Shown here: in pieces, positions 63,999 to 64,000 of the stretch
Layout of the letters: every line of letters begins with the position of its first letter
Position numbering within the stretch: the first letter of the stretch is position 1
NCBI GenBank assembly: GCA_023974075.1
Contig: CM043797.1
Span: 28,599,523 to 28,663,522, forward strand
DNA length: 64,000 nucleotides
Source of the DNA: Chaenocephalus aceratus
Taxonomy: Eukaryota; Chordata; Actinopteri; Perciformes; Channichthyidae
Direction: 5' to 3'
Notes under the pieces: model-generated
What the model saw: only the letters and a program-made list of their open reading frames with translations
What the model was told of the DNA's origin: nothing
Databases searched by the model: none
Made by a program: the position numbers and the translations under genes

Positions 63999-64000
63999 AT

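Overview
The window is vertebrate, almost certainly teleost, nuclear DNA. The genes have introns with canonical GT/AG boundaries. The repeats (DIRS1-type tyrosine-recombinase retrotransposon, L2-clade LINE tails, a tRNA-headed SINE with a V-SINE-like tail, TTAA- and TTA-flanked DNA elements) are typical of ray-finned fish. All recognisable host genes lie on the minus strand. In transcription order (right to left) they are: the 3' end of fchsd2 (enters at 64000, stop at 61434); a complete NWD2-like NACHT/WD40 gene (57704 to 48415, 11 exons, about 1703 codons); a complete small-HERC E3 ligase of the HERC5/HERC6 type (copy B, 47390 to 38044, 23 coding exons, 1017 codons); and a second, damaged HERC5/6-like copy (copy A, 22535 to 71, last exon beyond the window).

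The central structure is a tandem segmental duplication. Positions 1-23495 match 38336-48423 exon for exon, including the promoter-side flank and the last two codons plus stop of the NWD2-like gene. The duplicated unit originally included NWD2-like sequence as well. A dead copy of its P-loop exon sits at 37095-37199 with flanking intron (about 36930-37435), and a stop-codon stub sits at 23487-23495. Between these two stubs the NWD2-like copy has been replaced by about 13 kb of transposon-rich DNA. Copy A of the HERC gene has three reading-frame lesions and a 13-kb tower of nested insertions in intron 1. Copy B keeps a near-empty version of that intron, so the insertion sites can be read directly.

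Regions: 1-8510 copy A exons 22-2. 8511-19072 nested insertion (SINE, then a TIR element, then a DIRS1-like element carrying an rDNA-like satellite block). 19073-22312 rest of intron 1 with a second insertion (19245-21784) that itself holds a TTA-flanked TIR element. 22313-23495 exon 1 and 5' flank. 23496-36900 transposon-rich spacer (THAP-domain exon, CTG repeat, large-TIR element split by an L2 LINE, piggyBac-like exons). 36930-37435 NWD2-like relic. 38044-47390 HERC copy B. 48415-57704 NWD2-like gene. 58050-64000 fchsd2 3' UTR and last exons.

Functionally, small HERCs of the HERC5/6 class are interferon-induced ubiquitin or ISG15 ligases, and GAAACTGAAAC interferon-response elements are seen at equivalent positions in both copies. 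NWD2-like proteins are STAND (NACHT) ATPases with WD40 sensors. The locus therefore looks like a rapidly evolving, duplicating innate-immunity-type neighbourhood next to the conserved membrane-trafficking gene fchsd2. The immune role of the NWD2-like gene is an inference from context.
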